Shown here: piece after piece, positions 42,587 through 50,724 of the stretch | Position numbering within the stretch: the first letter of the stretch is position 1 | How the letters are laid out: every line of letters starts with the position of its first letter | From: Streptomyces klenkii | GTDB lineage: Bacteria > Actinomycetota > Actinomycetes > Streptomycetales > Streptomycetaceae | Assembly (NCBI RefSeq): GCF_003626645.1 | Contig: NZ_RBAM01000004.1 | Span: 310,001 to 374,000 of the forward strand | Direction: 5' to 3' | Length of the DNA: 64,000 nt | The notes under the pieces: generated by a model | What the model was told of the DNA's origin: nothing | The model's input: only the letters and a program-made list of their open reading frames with translations | Database searches by the model: none | Made by a program: the position numbers and the translations under genes

Positions 42587-44263
42587 TCATTCGAAGTGGG
42601 CCGCGAGCAGGACGACGTCCTCGCTTCCCTCCCACTCGCCGTGGTCCTCCTGCGGCAGCTGCGGCAGTACGGTGCGCAGCACGTGCTCCACGACGGCCTC
42701 CGGATCCCTGCGCGCCGCCTTCGGCACGCCGGCGGCGGCCGTGCGCAGCCGCGCGAAGGCGCGGTCCATCGGCTTGCCCGTCCGGTGCAGCAGTCCGTCG
42801 CTGTAGAAGAGGAGCGTTTCTCCGGGCGCCGGTTCGATCTCCACGCTGGGCGCTTCCCAGCAGGCCAGCATCCCGAGCGGCGCGGACAGCGAGGTCTCGA
42901 CGAACTCGGCGCGGTGGTCACCGATGATCAGCGGCGGGCAGTGGCCCGCGCCCGCCAGGACGACCTTGCGCTCGGCCGGCTCGCAGTACGCGAAGATCGC
43001 CGTCGCGGCGCGGGACGGCTCGGTGAGCCGCAGCAGGAGTTCGAGGTCGGAGAGGACCGCGACCGGATCTTCCCCTTCCATGACGGCGTACGCGCGGAGG
43101 GAGGCCCGCAGCCGCCCCATGGCGGCCACGGCACCCGGACCGGAACCGCTCACTCCGCCCACGGCCAGGCCGAGCGCACCCTCGGGCAGCGGCAGCGCGT
43201 CGTACCAGTCGCCGCCGCCGAGCGGACCGGTGCGGTGCCGGACGGCCAGCCGGACGCCCGGCGTCCGCGGCAGGCGGCTCGGCAGCAGCTCCTCGCGGAG
43301 GGTCGCCACGGTCCGCCGGGCCTCGGCCAGTTCGAGCTGGCGGGCGAGGTGCTCGGTGGCGTGGTCGCGGTAGAGGCCGACGAGGTGGCGCTGCCGCTCG
43401 GTGGGCTCGGCCGGCTCGTCGTAGAGCCAGACGGCGGCCCCGATCCGGCCCGCGTGCTCGGTCTCCAGCGGTACGGCGTAGCTCGCGCCGTAGCCGAGGC
43501 GGGCGGCGACCTCGCGGTGGCGGGGGTCGAGCTCCTCGTCGGCGGCGATGTCGGGGTGGGCGGTGCCGCTGCGGGAGCCGGCCGGGGGGAGGTCGTCGAA
43601 CAGCCGGCCGTAGGCGGTCTGCGGACGGGCGCCTTCCAGGACGGTGTCCTCCGGGACGGCGGAGTCCGGGATGGTTTCGGAGCCGGCCGAGGGGACAGCC
43701 GCAGGGATGGTCTCGGGGATGGTTTCGATGTGGCCGAGGTCCGCGTGGTCCAGGCCGAACCCGATGGTGACGGGGTGCTCGCGGCCGGGGCCCGTGGCCG
43801 GGTGCAGGGTGACCAGGCCGCGGCGGGCGCCGACGAGCGACGCGCCCGCCCGCAGCGCTTCGTGCAGGGCGGCGTCGAGGCCGGCGGTACGGGTCAGCCG
43901 CTCGGTGAGGTCCTGGAGCGTGGTCAGGTCGGAGATCCAGCCCGCCAGGCGGTCCTGGACGACGGCGTTGGGGGCGGGGAGGGACGGCCCGGGCAGGGCG
44001 GTGGTGCCGGAGGAGGCGGTTGCGTCGGACGGGTCGGCAGGGTCACCGGTGCCGGCCGGTGCGCCTGAACCGTACGGACCCTCCGGCCCTCCTGGTCCTC
44101 TTGGGCCTTCCGGGCCCTCCGGTCCTTCTGCTCCGGGCGCGCCGGGAGCGGCAGGGGAGAGGGGATCTGCGCATGAGGCTGCGGATGTGGGGGCCGGAGT
44201 CTGCGCGGGGGACGGGACCGGAGGATTGATTCCGGCCACTTTCGGCAGGTGGGGCGTGGTCAT
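42587..44263 (-). CDS. GAF-domain SpoIIE-type phosphatase with an altered metal motif
   Basis: 558 residues. A Pro/Gly-rich N-terminal third (about 1-95, collagen-like GPEGP repeats), a GAF domain (about 100-300), and a PP2C/SpoIIE domain (about 330-555) with GGDWYDALPL and LLFYSDGLL. The second metal Asp, normally in GDV.GHG, is replaced: the sequence reads VGGVSGSGPGA, so catalysis may be weak or absent. Proteins of this type dephosphorylate anti-anti-sigma factors. Cytoplasmic. The nearby RsbW-like proteins (40090 and 48847) may be in the same pathway. ATG 44263 begins MTTPHLPK. Confidence 0.88.
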   Translation of the reverse strand: MTTPHLPKVAGINPPVPSPAQTPAPTSAASCADPLSPAAPGAPGAEGPEGPEGPRGPGGPEGPYGSGAPAGTGDPADPSDATASSGTTALPGPSLPAPNAVVQDRLAGWISDLTTLQDLTERLTRTAGLDAALHEALRAGASLVGARRGLVTLHPATGPGREHPVTIGFGLDHADLGHIETIPETIPAAVPSAGSETIPDSAVPEDTVLEGARPQTAYGRLFDDLPPAGSRSGTAHPDIAADEELDPRHREVAARLGYGASYAVPLETEHAGRIGAAVWLYDEPAEPTERQRHLVGLYRDHATEHLARQLELAEARRTVATLREELLPSRLPRTPGVRLAVRHRTGPLGGGDWYDALPLPEGALGLAVGGVSGSGPGAVAAMGRLRASLRAYAVMEGEDPVAVLSDLELLLRLTEPSRAATAIFAYCEPAERKVVLAGAGHCPPLIIGDHRAEFVETSLSAPLGMLACWEAPSVEIEPAPGETLLFYSDGLLHRTGKPMDRAFARLRTAAAGVPKAARRDPEAVVEHVLRTVLPQLPQEDHGEWEGSEDVVLLAAHFE

Positions 44264-45150
44264 GGTCGGCTACCCGGACCGGCCGGTGGCGCGGTGTTCG
44301 GGGCGCCCGTGCGCACCAGGGCCCGCGGCACTTCGCCGCTCCCTCTTGACCACCGTCTTGACCTGTGTTTTCTCATGAATAGCATCGCAAACCCCCTGTC
44401 GCGTTGCGCGCTATCGGTGCTCCACATGTACACGCCCGGGCAAGGAGATGTCCAGCATTGAACCGGTGGGATTGGTGGTGTCTATGGGGTTTCAAACTTG
44501 GCCGGAAAATGGTCCCGAGGCCATGGATTTGCGGTCGACTGACGTTGCTCGACAGCGCGTCATATCCACCCCGGTGGGTACGTACACGGAGAAGGGCAGG
44601 GGCAGTTGGGGCCGCCCCGGAACCCGGCGGCGGGCCCGAGCGTCTTAACCGGCGACGGCCGCGCCCGCACCCGAGGGCGATGGGGAGACCCGTGCCGCCG
44701 GCGAGGGGCGACAGGCTCAGCACGAAGCGCCATACGCGCGCCACCCCCCGCCATGTTTCACGCTCGGCCCGTGGCGTGATGCGCTGCGTTGTACAAGCAG
44801 TGACTTGTGATCGACCACGTGGTGTGCCGGCTTGGTGAGAGCCACGGCGTGTTGAGCGGCGCGCCATGTCGGGCCGTAGTGCCATGGAGTCCGGACGCGG
44901 CCCGGAAGCAGTTCAGGTGCAGTTCCAGCAGGCAGTCCCGGGACCGCCGCACAGCCCTGCGCACGGCACCAGCAGTTCGGTCGGTACGGCCTCCGCTCCA
45001 TCGCACAGCTCGCACAGCACGGCCCGCTCCATCCGCACTACCCGTACGGCTCACTCCGTACGCAGCTCGGATCACCATCAGCGCGATACGGCCCTTGCCA
45101 CCGGCAGGGGTCCCCGACACTTCGGCGTTCACGGAAAGGAACGAGCGCTC
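44264..45150. other. 887-base region without a convincing gene
   Basis: Candidate promoter TTGACC (44358-44363) - 16 bases - TAGCAT (44380-44385) points to the right. Two palindromes lie near 44793-44808 (ACAAG-6-CTTGT) and at 44814-44823 (ACCACGTGGT). Overlapping frames run through the right half (44866-45150 in frame with the prim-pol gene) but show low-complexity Ser/His/Arg translation and no ribosome binding site. It could encode a small RNA. Nothing further recognised. Confidence 0.55.
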
Positions 45151-45951
45151 ATGCGCGAGATCCTCGGAAGGCGACGCAAGCTCTCGCTCAGGCGAGGCGA
45201 CCGGTCCGCGGTCCTCTCCGCGGCCTTGGCCTATGCCACCGAATGGCAGTGGCCCGTACTGCCCGGCGTGGGCCTGAGGGCCGACGGCGGGCGCGTGCGC
45301 CGGTGCAACTGCCCGCAGCCCGACTGCGCGGCCCCCGGCGCCCACCCCTTCGACCCGGGGCTGCTGGCGGCCACCACGGACGCCAAGATGGTCCGCTGGT
45401 GGTGGACCAACCGGCCCGACGCGCCGGTGGTGCTCGCCACGGGCGGCCGCGCGCCGTGCGCCGTGAGCCTGCCCGCGGTGGCCGGCGCCCGCGCCCTCGC
45501 CGCGTTCGACCGCGCGGGCATCCGCCTCGGGCCCGTGGTCGCCACCCCCACCCGGTGGGCCCTGCTCGTGGCCCCGTACTCCCTGGAGGTCCTCGGCGAG
45601 CTGCTCCACCGCCAGGACTGGGTGCCCGGATCGCTGCTCTTCCACGGGGAGGGCGGCTTCGTGGCGCTTCCCCCGTCGCCCACGGGGGCGGGCCGGGTGC
45701 GCTGGGAGCGCGCTCCGCAGCCGGCCGGCACCGACGGAAGCCCCGGCGGTGCCGCCGAATCTGTCAAGGGCGCCTTCGGTGGCGGAATCCGTACGCTCCG
45801 CGCTGATCGCGCGGGGCGCGGGGAGCGTAAGGAACGTACGGCCGGTGTCGCGCAGCCCTGGCTGCCGGACGTGTCTTCTCTGGTCGACGTCCTCGTCGAG
45901 GAGAGCGCCGGCACGGGGACGCCGGGCGGCGGCAGCAGGCTCGCGTTCTGA
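45151..45951 (+). CDS. Orphan prim-pol-like protein
   Basis: 266 residues. Similar to the N-terminal domain of the bifunctional DNA primase/polymerase family: AALAYATEWQWPVLPG and the zinc-type CNCPQPDCAAPGAHPF (Cys/His cluster near residue 50-63). The catalytic DxD acids usual in the family are not visible where expected (CAVSLPAVAGA), so it is probably not an active primase. Present without any plasmid or phage genes, so it is likely a domesticated core protein of unknown role. ATG 45151 has GGAAAGGA ten bases upstream. Tail about 180-266 is low-complexity. Confidence 0.75.
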   Translation: MREILGRRRKLSLRRGDRSAVLSAALAYATEWQWPVLPGVGLRADGGRVRRCNCPQPDCAAPGAHPFDPGLLAATTDAKMVRWWWTNRPDAPVVLATGGRAPCAVSLPAVAGARALAAFDRAGIRLGPVVATPTRWALLVAPYSLEVLGELLHRQDWVPGSLLFHGEGGFVALPPSPTGAGRVRWERAPQPAGTDGSPGGAAESVKGAFGGGIRTLRADRAGRGERKERTAGVAQPWLPDVSSLVDVLVEESAGTGTPGGGSRLAF

Positions 45952-46336
45952 CCTCGGCCTCGGCCACTGCCCTCACGGGGAACCCCGCGCGCAGGCGCGG
46001 GAGACGGGCACCACGGCGAGCGCGGGCGCGACGGCGGGCGCGGCGCCGAGCATGACAAGTACGAACGAGCACATGGAGAGCGCGTACGGACGGGAGACGC
46101 ACGCGCTCTCACTCGTACGGGTGTAAGCCCGTCCGAGTTCTGCGGGATTCCACCGCGCGGCCCCGAGGACAGCCCTGTTCTGACCGCTATGTTCGGGTGA
46201 GGACCTGGACCGGGTTGGTGCCGGCCGGGTCCCGTCGATCAGGCCGGGGCGTTCCGCGGGGCGGGGTGGTCCGAGCCGTCCCAGCCGTCCCCGCGATGCG
46301 TATCAGCGTCCGCGCGGCGAGTCTCAGGTGGTCCCC
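45952..46336. other. 385-base region upstream of the secreted protein
   Basis: No family-like ORF. A 24-codon ORF (46052-46126) has no ribosome binding site. An inverted repeat pairs 46087-46094 (CGGACGGG) with 46128-46135 (CCCGTCCG), perhaps the prim-pol terminator. Promoter for the next gene not clear. Confidence 0.5.
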
Positions 46337-47224
46337 ATGGAGCGAGCGTCTGCATCCGGTGTGCCCGGAACACCCGGCGGGTCGAGGGTGCCCGCGGAGT
46401 CCGGCGATGCGCGGGGGGCCAACCTCCGTATGGTCGCGCTCGCGAGTGCGGTGGCGCTGGCCGTCGTGCTGCCGCTGGCGGCCGCCACGGCCGGGCCCGT
46501 GGGTCTGTCCGGCCCTGAGGCCGCCCGGGGTGAGAGCTCCGGGAAACGGTCGGGCGCCGACAGCGGACTACGCCTGGGTCCGGGTAAAGACTCGGGCAAG
46601 AACGCCGATACGGGCTTGGGCAGGGAGGCCGGCAGGGACGCCGGTACGGAGCTCGGCCGGGACCTGGGCAAGGACCTCGGCAAGGGCCTGGGCAAGATCC
46701 CGGGCGGTGGCGCGGACGGCTCGGCCCCCGGCTGGCCGGCGGCATCACCGCCGCTGGCGGGGTCCGCGGCGGGCCCGTCCGGCCCGGCGTCCGCGCGGTG
46801 CGGTCCCGAACTCACGTCGCCGGAGGGCGTGGAGGCCCAGACGTGCGTCCTGGAGCAGGGGAACGAGACCTGGGCCCGTACGTACTTCCGCAACGCGACA
46901 GGCGCCCCTCTGCGGGCCGTTCTGACCCTCATGGGCCCCGACGGCCGGACCGTACAGGTGCACTGCCGCACGACCGCCTCGGACGACCCCGACGGGTGCG
47001 AGACGCCCCGCGCGCGGACGGTCCGGGGCGCGGAGGCGGCGCGGGCGGGGGCGCGCGGGGAGGACCCGTACACGGCCGTTGCGGAGATCGCCTCGGACGA
47101 CGCCTCGGAAGGTGCTTCGGGCGGCGCTTCAAACGGCGCTTCAAGCGGCTCTTCGGGGGACGCTTCGGAGGGCGGGAAGCTGCTGCTGCGCTCGGGGAGC
47201 AACTCGGCGGAGGAACCGGGCTGA
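46337..47224 (+). CDS. Low-complexity secreted/membrane-anchored protein
   Basis: 295 residues. A hydrophobic helix (about 33-53) acts as a signal anchor, followed by a Gly/Lys/Asp-rich repeat-like region (about 60-115: DSGKNADTGLGREAGRD, then GRDLGKDLGKGLGK), a small Cys-containing domain (about 155-230; four Cys, CGPEL, CVLEQG, HCRTT, GCETP) and a Ser/Gly/Ala-rich tail. No family recognised. The four Cys may form two disulphides outside the cell. ATG 46337 has AGGTGG six bases upstream; GTG 46328 is possible. Followed by a hairpin at 47299-47338. Confidence 0.65.
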   Translation: MERASASGVPGTPGGSRVPAESGDARGANLRMVALASAVALAVVLPLAAATAGPVGLSGPEAARGESSGKRSGADSGLRLGPGKDSGKNADTGLGREAGRDAGTELGRDLGKDLGKGLGKIPGGGADGSAPGWPAASPPLAGSAAGPSGPASARCGPELTSPEGVEAQTCVLEQGNETWARTYFRNATGAPLRAVLTLMGPDGRTVQVHCRTTASDDPDGCETPRARTVRGAEAARAGARGEDPYTAVAEIASDDASEGASGGASNGASSGSSGDASEGGKLLLRSGSNSAEEPG

Positions 47225-47544
47225 TGGCGGAGCCGGTCGCCGCGTGAGTCTTCCGGAGCGGCGGCCGCCTCGGGCCTGCCGTCTCCGGGCATGGAAACGC
47301 CCGGTCGCTGGCGACGGGGGATGCACCAGCGACCGGGCTCCTAGAACGGTAACAAGAGATTGGCCGTTCGCAAATTCGATCGTGGATTTCCGGACGCGTA
47401 TTTCCGGGCTGACAGCGGGAGTTGTGACAGGAGTCACGTGAATGGCGCCTGATTAGCCCCCGGAATCAACTACTCCGCCGCCTGGAAGGCGGCGGTTCGC
47501 GCCCGGTCGCGGCGTCCGCCGGAGCCCGCTCCGGCGGACCGGCG
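47225..47544. other. Intergenic region between convergent genes
   Basis: Holds the strong hairpin at 47299-47338 and an A+T-rich stretch (47340-47410). The motif GTGACAGGAGTCAC (47424-47437) fits GTG-N6-GNCAC but sits between convergent genes, so no promoter function is expected. Confidence 0.6.
47299..47338 (+). terminator. Hairpin downstream of the low-complexity secreted protein
   Basis: A perfect 13-base inverted repeat: 47299-47311 pairs with 47326-47338, with a 14-base loop (CGACGGGGGATGCA). No T-run follows. It lies 75 bases after the stop codon. Confidence 0.7.
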
Positions 47545-48513
47545 TCAGTTCAGGGTGATCTGACGGCTGGTGAGCCCGCTGCGCGCCCGGCGCTCGTCGC
47601 CCGAGAGCGGAGAGGTGTCGGCGAGGGCCGTGGCCAGCCGCTCCGCGAACGCGGCGGCCGGCTTCTCGATGTCCTCCGCGCTCATCGTGCTCGGCAGGTC
47701 CCACACGGGCACGGTCAGCCCGTGCGCCCGGAACGAGCCGACCAGACGGGTGTCTTCCCCGAGCGAGGAGGTGCCCGCGGCGTGCAGCCGGGCCAGAGCG
47801 TCCAGAAGCTGCTCCTCGGGGTGGGTCATCACCCAGCGGAGGTGATTCTTCTCCGGGGTCTCGCACCAGTACGCGGCGTCGACGCCCGAGAGGCGGACCG
47901 TCGGGATGGCGGCGGCGTTGGCCCGGTCCAGGGAGGCGGCGACCTCGCCGGTGGCGTTCTCGGCGTTCTCGACCCAGAACTCGAAGCCCGAGTGCACGTT
48001 CGGCTCGAAGGGGCCCTCGGGGTCCAGCAGATCCTGGAGGCGCGGCCCGTCGCCGGCGGCGCGGCCGGCGGTCACCGGGCTGCCCGGAGCGGCGGTCAGG
48101 GCGCGCTGGAGGGTGTCCGCGAGGTCGCGGCTGAGGTCACCGGAGGCGGTGTCGTTCTGGAGGCCCAGGAGGACGGCGCCGTTGTCGCGGCGCAGGGCGG
48201 GCCAGGCCATCGGCAGCACGGTGGCCAGCGTCACCGACGGGACGCCCTCCGGCAGCCCGCCCTTGAGGGTGAGCTCGACCGTCGCGGCGGGCACGAGCTC
48301 GCGCAGCGCGACCCAGTCGGCCTCGCCGGGCAGGCCCTCGAAGGGCCGGTGGACGAGCTCGGTGGCGGCGTGCGCGGCGGCACGGCCGTGGCAGGCCTTG
48401 TAGCGCCGGCCCGAACCGCACGGGCAGGACTCACGGGCGCCGACGACGGGGATCGGACCGTCGACGGCCTGCGGCGTTGCGGCCTTGGTCTGGGGGCGGC
48501 GCTTCTTGGCCAT
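47545..48513 (-). CDS. SEC-C motif protein (DUF5926 family)
   Basis: 322 residues. The N-terminal region is Lys/Arg-rich (MAKKRRPQTK) and is followed by the zinc-binding SEC-C motif ESCPCGSGRRYKACHG (about 35-50). The rest is an uncharacterised alpha/beta domain (DUF5926) without catalytic residues I can name. Widespread in actinobacteria. ATG 48513 is chosen; the frame back to 48618 has no further conserved start. Upstream of it lies a 14-base tandem array. Confidence 0.88.
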   Translation of the reverse strand: MAKKRRPQTKAATPQAVDGPIPVVGARESCPCGSGRRYKACHGRAAAHAATELVHRPFEGLPGEADWVALRELVPAATVELTLKGGLPEGVPSVTLATVLPMAWPALRRDNGAVLLGLQNDTASGDLSRDLADTLQRALTAAPGSPVTAGRAAGDGPRLQDLLDPEGPFEPNVHSGFEFWVENAENATGEVAASLDRANAAAIPTVRLSGVDAAYWCETPEKNHLRWVMTHPEEQLLDALARLHAAGTSSLGEDTRLVGSFRAHGLTVPVWDLPSTMSAEDIEKPAAAFAERLATALADTSPLSGDERRARSGLTSRQITLN

Positions 48514-48846
48514 GGCGTGCGTGTCTCCCGATCGGTGCAACAGGTGCGTACGGCTCGGCGCGTACGGCTCGGTGCCGTACGGCATGCGTACGGCTCGTCC
48601 GGGCAATGGCTCGTACAAGCTCGTACGGGCGCGAGCCTAGCGCTCGCCACGGCGGCCGGAACGGGCACGCGCGCGGGGCGTCGGGAGGTCGGTCGCACGG
48701 CCGGCCGGTGGTGGGGTGCCGCTCGCCCGCGGAGACACGGCTCCGCGGCAGGGGGCCCACCGGCCGAGGTCAGGGCGGTACGCGGGCGCGGTCCCGTCTT
48801 GCGTGGGATCTACGCGCGTCACGCCGCCGTTATGTCAGCTCGTCCG
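48514..48846. other. Intergenic region upstream of the SEC-C gene
   Basis: Holds the tandem array 48544-48597 (GCGTACGGCTCG units). The rest (48600-48846) contains no convincing gene; a Gly/Arg-rich frame there is antisense-like. No clear promoter box. Confidence 0.5.
48544..48597. repeat. GCGTACGGCTCG tandem repeats
   Basis: Three 14-base units (48544, 48558, 48572) plus a 12-base unit (48586), each with GTACGGC. They lie 31 bases upstream of the SEC-C gene start on the minus strand. Confidence 0.7.
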
Positions 48847-49458
48847 TCATGTCAGCTTGTCGATGTCGGCGAATGCCAGCCTGGGGCCCGCACCCGATTT
48901 CGCGCCCGTCGGCGCGCTTGTCGTGGCGCCTGTCGTAGCGCCTGCTGTCCCGCCCGGGTGTGCGTCCGGCTCCGCCTCAACGCGCGTAGCGAAGCTGTCG
49001 TGAGCCGAGAGCGCGGCCCATACCGTCACCTCGCCGGACGCGTCACGGACGCCCCAGTCCTGGGAGAGGGCGCTGATGATGTTGAGCCCGCGGCCTCCGC
49101 GGGCGGTTACCGAAGGCGTGGCCGGAACCGGGCGGGTCGGGCCCCCGCCGTCCGTCACCTCGACCGTGAGCCGGCCGTGGGCGTCCACCCTCCACGCGGC
49201 ACGTATTCCCCCGTCGCTCTCCCCCTCGTCCTCGTCTCTGCGGATGCCTCCCGCGGCGCTCAGCGGGCGTCCGTGCCGGTACGCATTGCTGAGCAGCTCC
49301 GAGAGGATCAGAACGGCGTCGTCGATGACCGAATCCGGTACCCCGATGATGCGCAGATCCTTGCGCATCCGGTGTCTTGCCTGGCCCACACCGGTTGGAC
49401 CATGGGGTACGGCCATGATCGACGACGTGGGCACCTCCTGTGCCACCACCAACGCCAC
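48847..49458 (-). CDS. RsbW-like ATP-binding protein with long tail
   Basis: 203 residues. GHKL ATPase: N box ELLSNAYRHGRP, G1 VTDGGGP, G2 GRGLNIISAL. An acidic loop (about 73-82) interrupts the fold and a Gly/Ala/Thr-rich tail (about 165-203) follows. It belongs to the large streptomycete set of ATP-binding regulators, probably binding anti-sigma targets. GTG 49458 is preceded by AAAGGAGGT, a near-perfect ribosome binding site. GDPD lies upstream on the same strand behind a 13-base tandem array. Confidence 0.88.
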   Translation of the reverse strand: MALVVAQEVPTSSIMAVPHGPTGVGQARHRMRKDLRIIGVPDSVIDDAVLILSELLSNAYRHGRPLSAAGGIRRDEDEGESDGGIRAAWRVDAHGRLTVEVTDGGGPTRPVPATPSVTARGGRGLNIISALSQDWGVRDASGEVTVWAALSAHDSFATRVEAEPDAHPGGTAGATTGATTSAPTGAKSGAGPRLAFADIDKLT

Positions 49459-49612
49459 CCCCGAGACCTCCTTTGCCCCACGTCAGGGGATGGATGCCCC
49501 AATGGACTGGACCGGAAACCGGCCATCCCGCACCCGCCGGGGGCACTCGGACGACTCGAACACGCACCGAACGCGCCGGTGCACTCCATGTAATGGGGCG
49601 GGGGGTGAGATT

Positions 49613-49716
49613 CGGCTACGGCATTTGGCTACGGCGTTCGGCTGCGGCTTGCAGTCACGGCTTTCGGCTATGACATCCGGCTATGGCATCCGGCTGCGGC
49701 ATTCCGCTACGGGCGG
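49613..49716. repeat. Eight 13-base tandem repeats spanning the GDPD stop codon
   Basis: Eight units of exactly 13 bases from 49613 (consensus CGGCTACGGCATT). The last unit (49704-49716) contains the stop codon of the minus-strand GDPD gene (CTA 49707-49709 = TAG), and the same TAG occurs in units 1, 2, 5 and 6. Confidence 0.88.
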
Positions 49717-50531
49717 CCGAGCTGGGTGAGCACGCGCTTGGGCCGGTTCGTGATCAGGGCGTCGACGCCGAGGCGGGCGCAGAGTTCGACGTCCTCGGGC
49801 TCGTTCACCGTCCAGACGTGCACTTCGTTGCCCGCCTCGTGCAGCCGGGCGACGTAACCGGGGTCCTTGCGGATGATGCGGATGCTCGGGCCGGCGATGC
49901 GGACGCCCGCGGGCAGGCGCCCGTCCCGGTGGCGCGGCGACACGAACTGCATCAGATAGACGGTCGGGAGAGCCGGGGCGGCGAGCTGGACGCGGTGCAG
50001 GGAGCGGGCGGAGAAGCTCATGACCCGTACGGGCGAGGGGGCGCCGGCCGGGGGATCGGCGAGGCCGAAGCGGCCCAGCAGCTCCAGCAGCTTCTCCTCC
50101 ACCTGACCGGCCCAGCGGGTCGGGTGCTTGGTCTCGATGGCGAGCTCGACGCGGCGCCCCGCGTCGGCGACGAGCTCCAGCAGGCGCTCCAGGGTGAGCA
50201 CCGACGTCGCGTCGAGGTCCGGGGCCTCCGTGGCCGAGACGTCGGCCTTCCAGGAGCCGAAGTCGAGGGTGGCGAGGTCGGCGAGCTCCAGGGCGGAGAC
50301 GGCGCCGCGGCCGTTGGAGGTGCGGTTGACGCGGCGGTCGTGCACGCAGACGAGGTGACCGTCGGCAGTGAGCCGTACGTCGCACTCCAGCGCGTCGGCG
50401 CCGTCCTCGATCGCCTTCCGGTAGGCGGCCAGGGTGTGCTCCGGAGCGTCCTCGGAGGCCCCGCGGTGGGCGACGACGGAGAGCGAGTGGCGCTCGGGGC
50501 CGAGGTCCCGGGCCTGGTGCGCATAGGTCAC
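49707..50531 (-). CDS. Glycerophosphodiester phosphodiesterase
   Basis: 274 residues. TIM-barrel hydrolase that releases glycerol-3-phosphate and an alcohol from phospholipid head groups. Active-site residues are in VVAHRGASEDAPEHT (His, Arg, Glu), LECDVRLTADGHLVCVHD (Glu, Asp, His) and ELAIETKHP. No signal peptide, so probably cytoplasmic. Start is uncertain: GTG 50531 is plausible (CACGAT six bases upstream, leaderless type); ATG 50567 has AAAGGA just upstream. The 3' end lies in a 13-base tandem array. Confidence 0.9.
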   Translation of the reverse strand: MTYAHQARDLGPERHSLSVVAHRGASEDAPEHTLAAYRKAIEDGADALECDVRLTADGHLVCVHDRRVNRTSNGRGAVSALELADLATLDFGSWKADVSATEAPDLDATSVLTLERLLELVADAGRRVELAIETKHPTRWAGQVEEKLLELLGRFGLADPPAGAPSPVRVMSFSARSLHRVQLAAPALPTVYLMQFVSPRHRDGRLPAGVRIAGPSIRIIRKDPGYVARLHEAGNEVHVWTVNEPEDVELCARLGVDALITNRPKRVLTQLGRP

Positions 50532-50724
50532 CGCGTTATCGTGCCATCGCCCGGCACCCTCACGCATGCGGTCCTTTTTGGCGGGGAGTGCCCGGAGTAA
50601 AGGTCTGCTGCCGTGGGGCACAGGGTCCGCTTACGGTGGTCTGACGCGTGTTGGGAAAAGCTGGTCGTGGGGCGACGCGGACTCCACCACACCGAACTGA
50701 TGTGCACCTGATGAGGAGAGAGCT

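Noticed and set aside
45970..46012. GCCACTG...GGGAA...GGGAGACGGGCA, reminiscent of the 3' part of a cobalamin riboswitch
   Set aside because: The upstream conserved blocks are absent (that sequence is coding), and the next gene has no link to cobalamin.
46052..46126. 24-codon ORF MTSTNEHMESAYGRETHALS...
   Set aside because: No ribosome binding site, inside an inverted repeat; cannot be supported.
47424..47437. GTGACAGGAGTCAC, an exact fit to the Streptomyces Crp motif GTG-N6-GNCAC
   Set aside because: It lies between two convergent genes, with no promoter to control, so it is probably a chance match.
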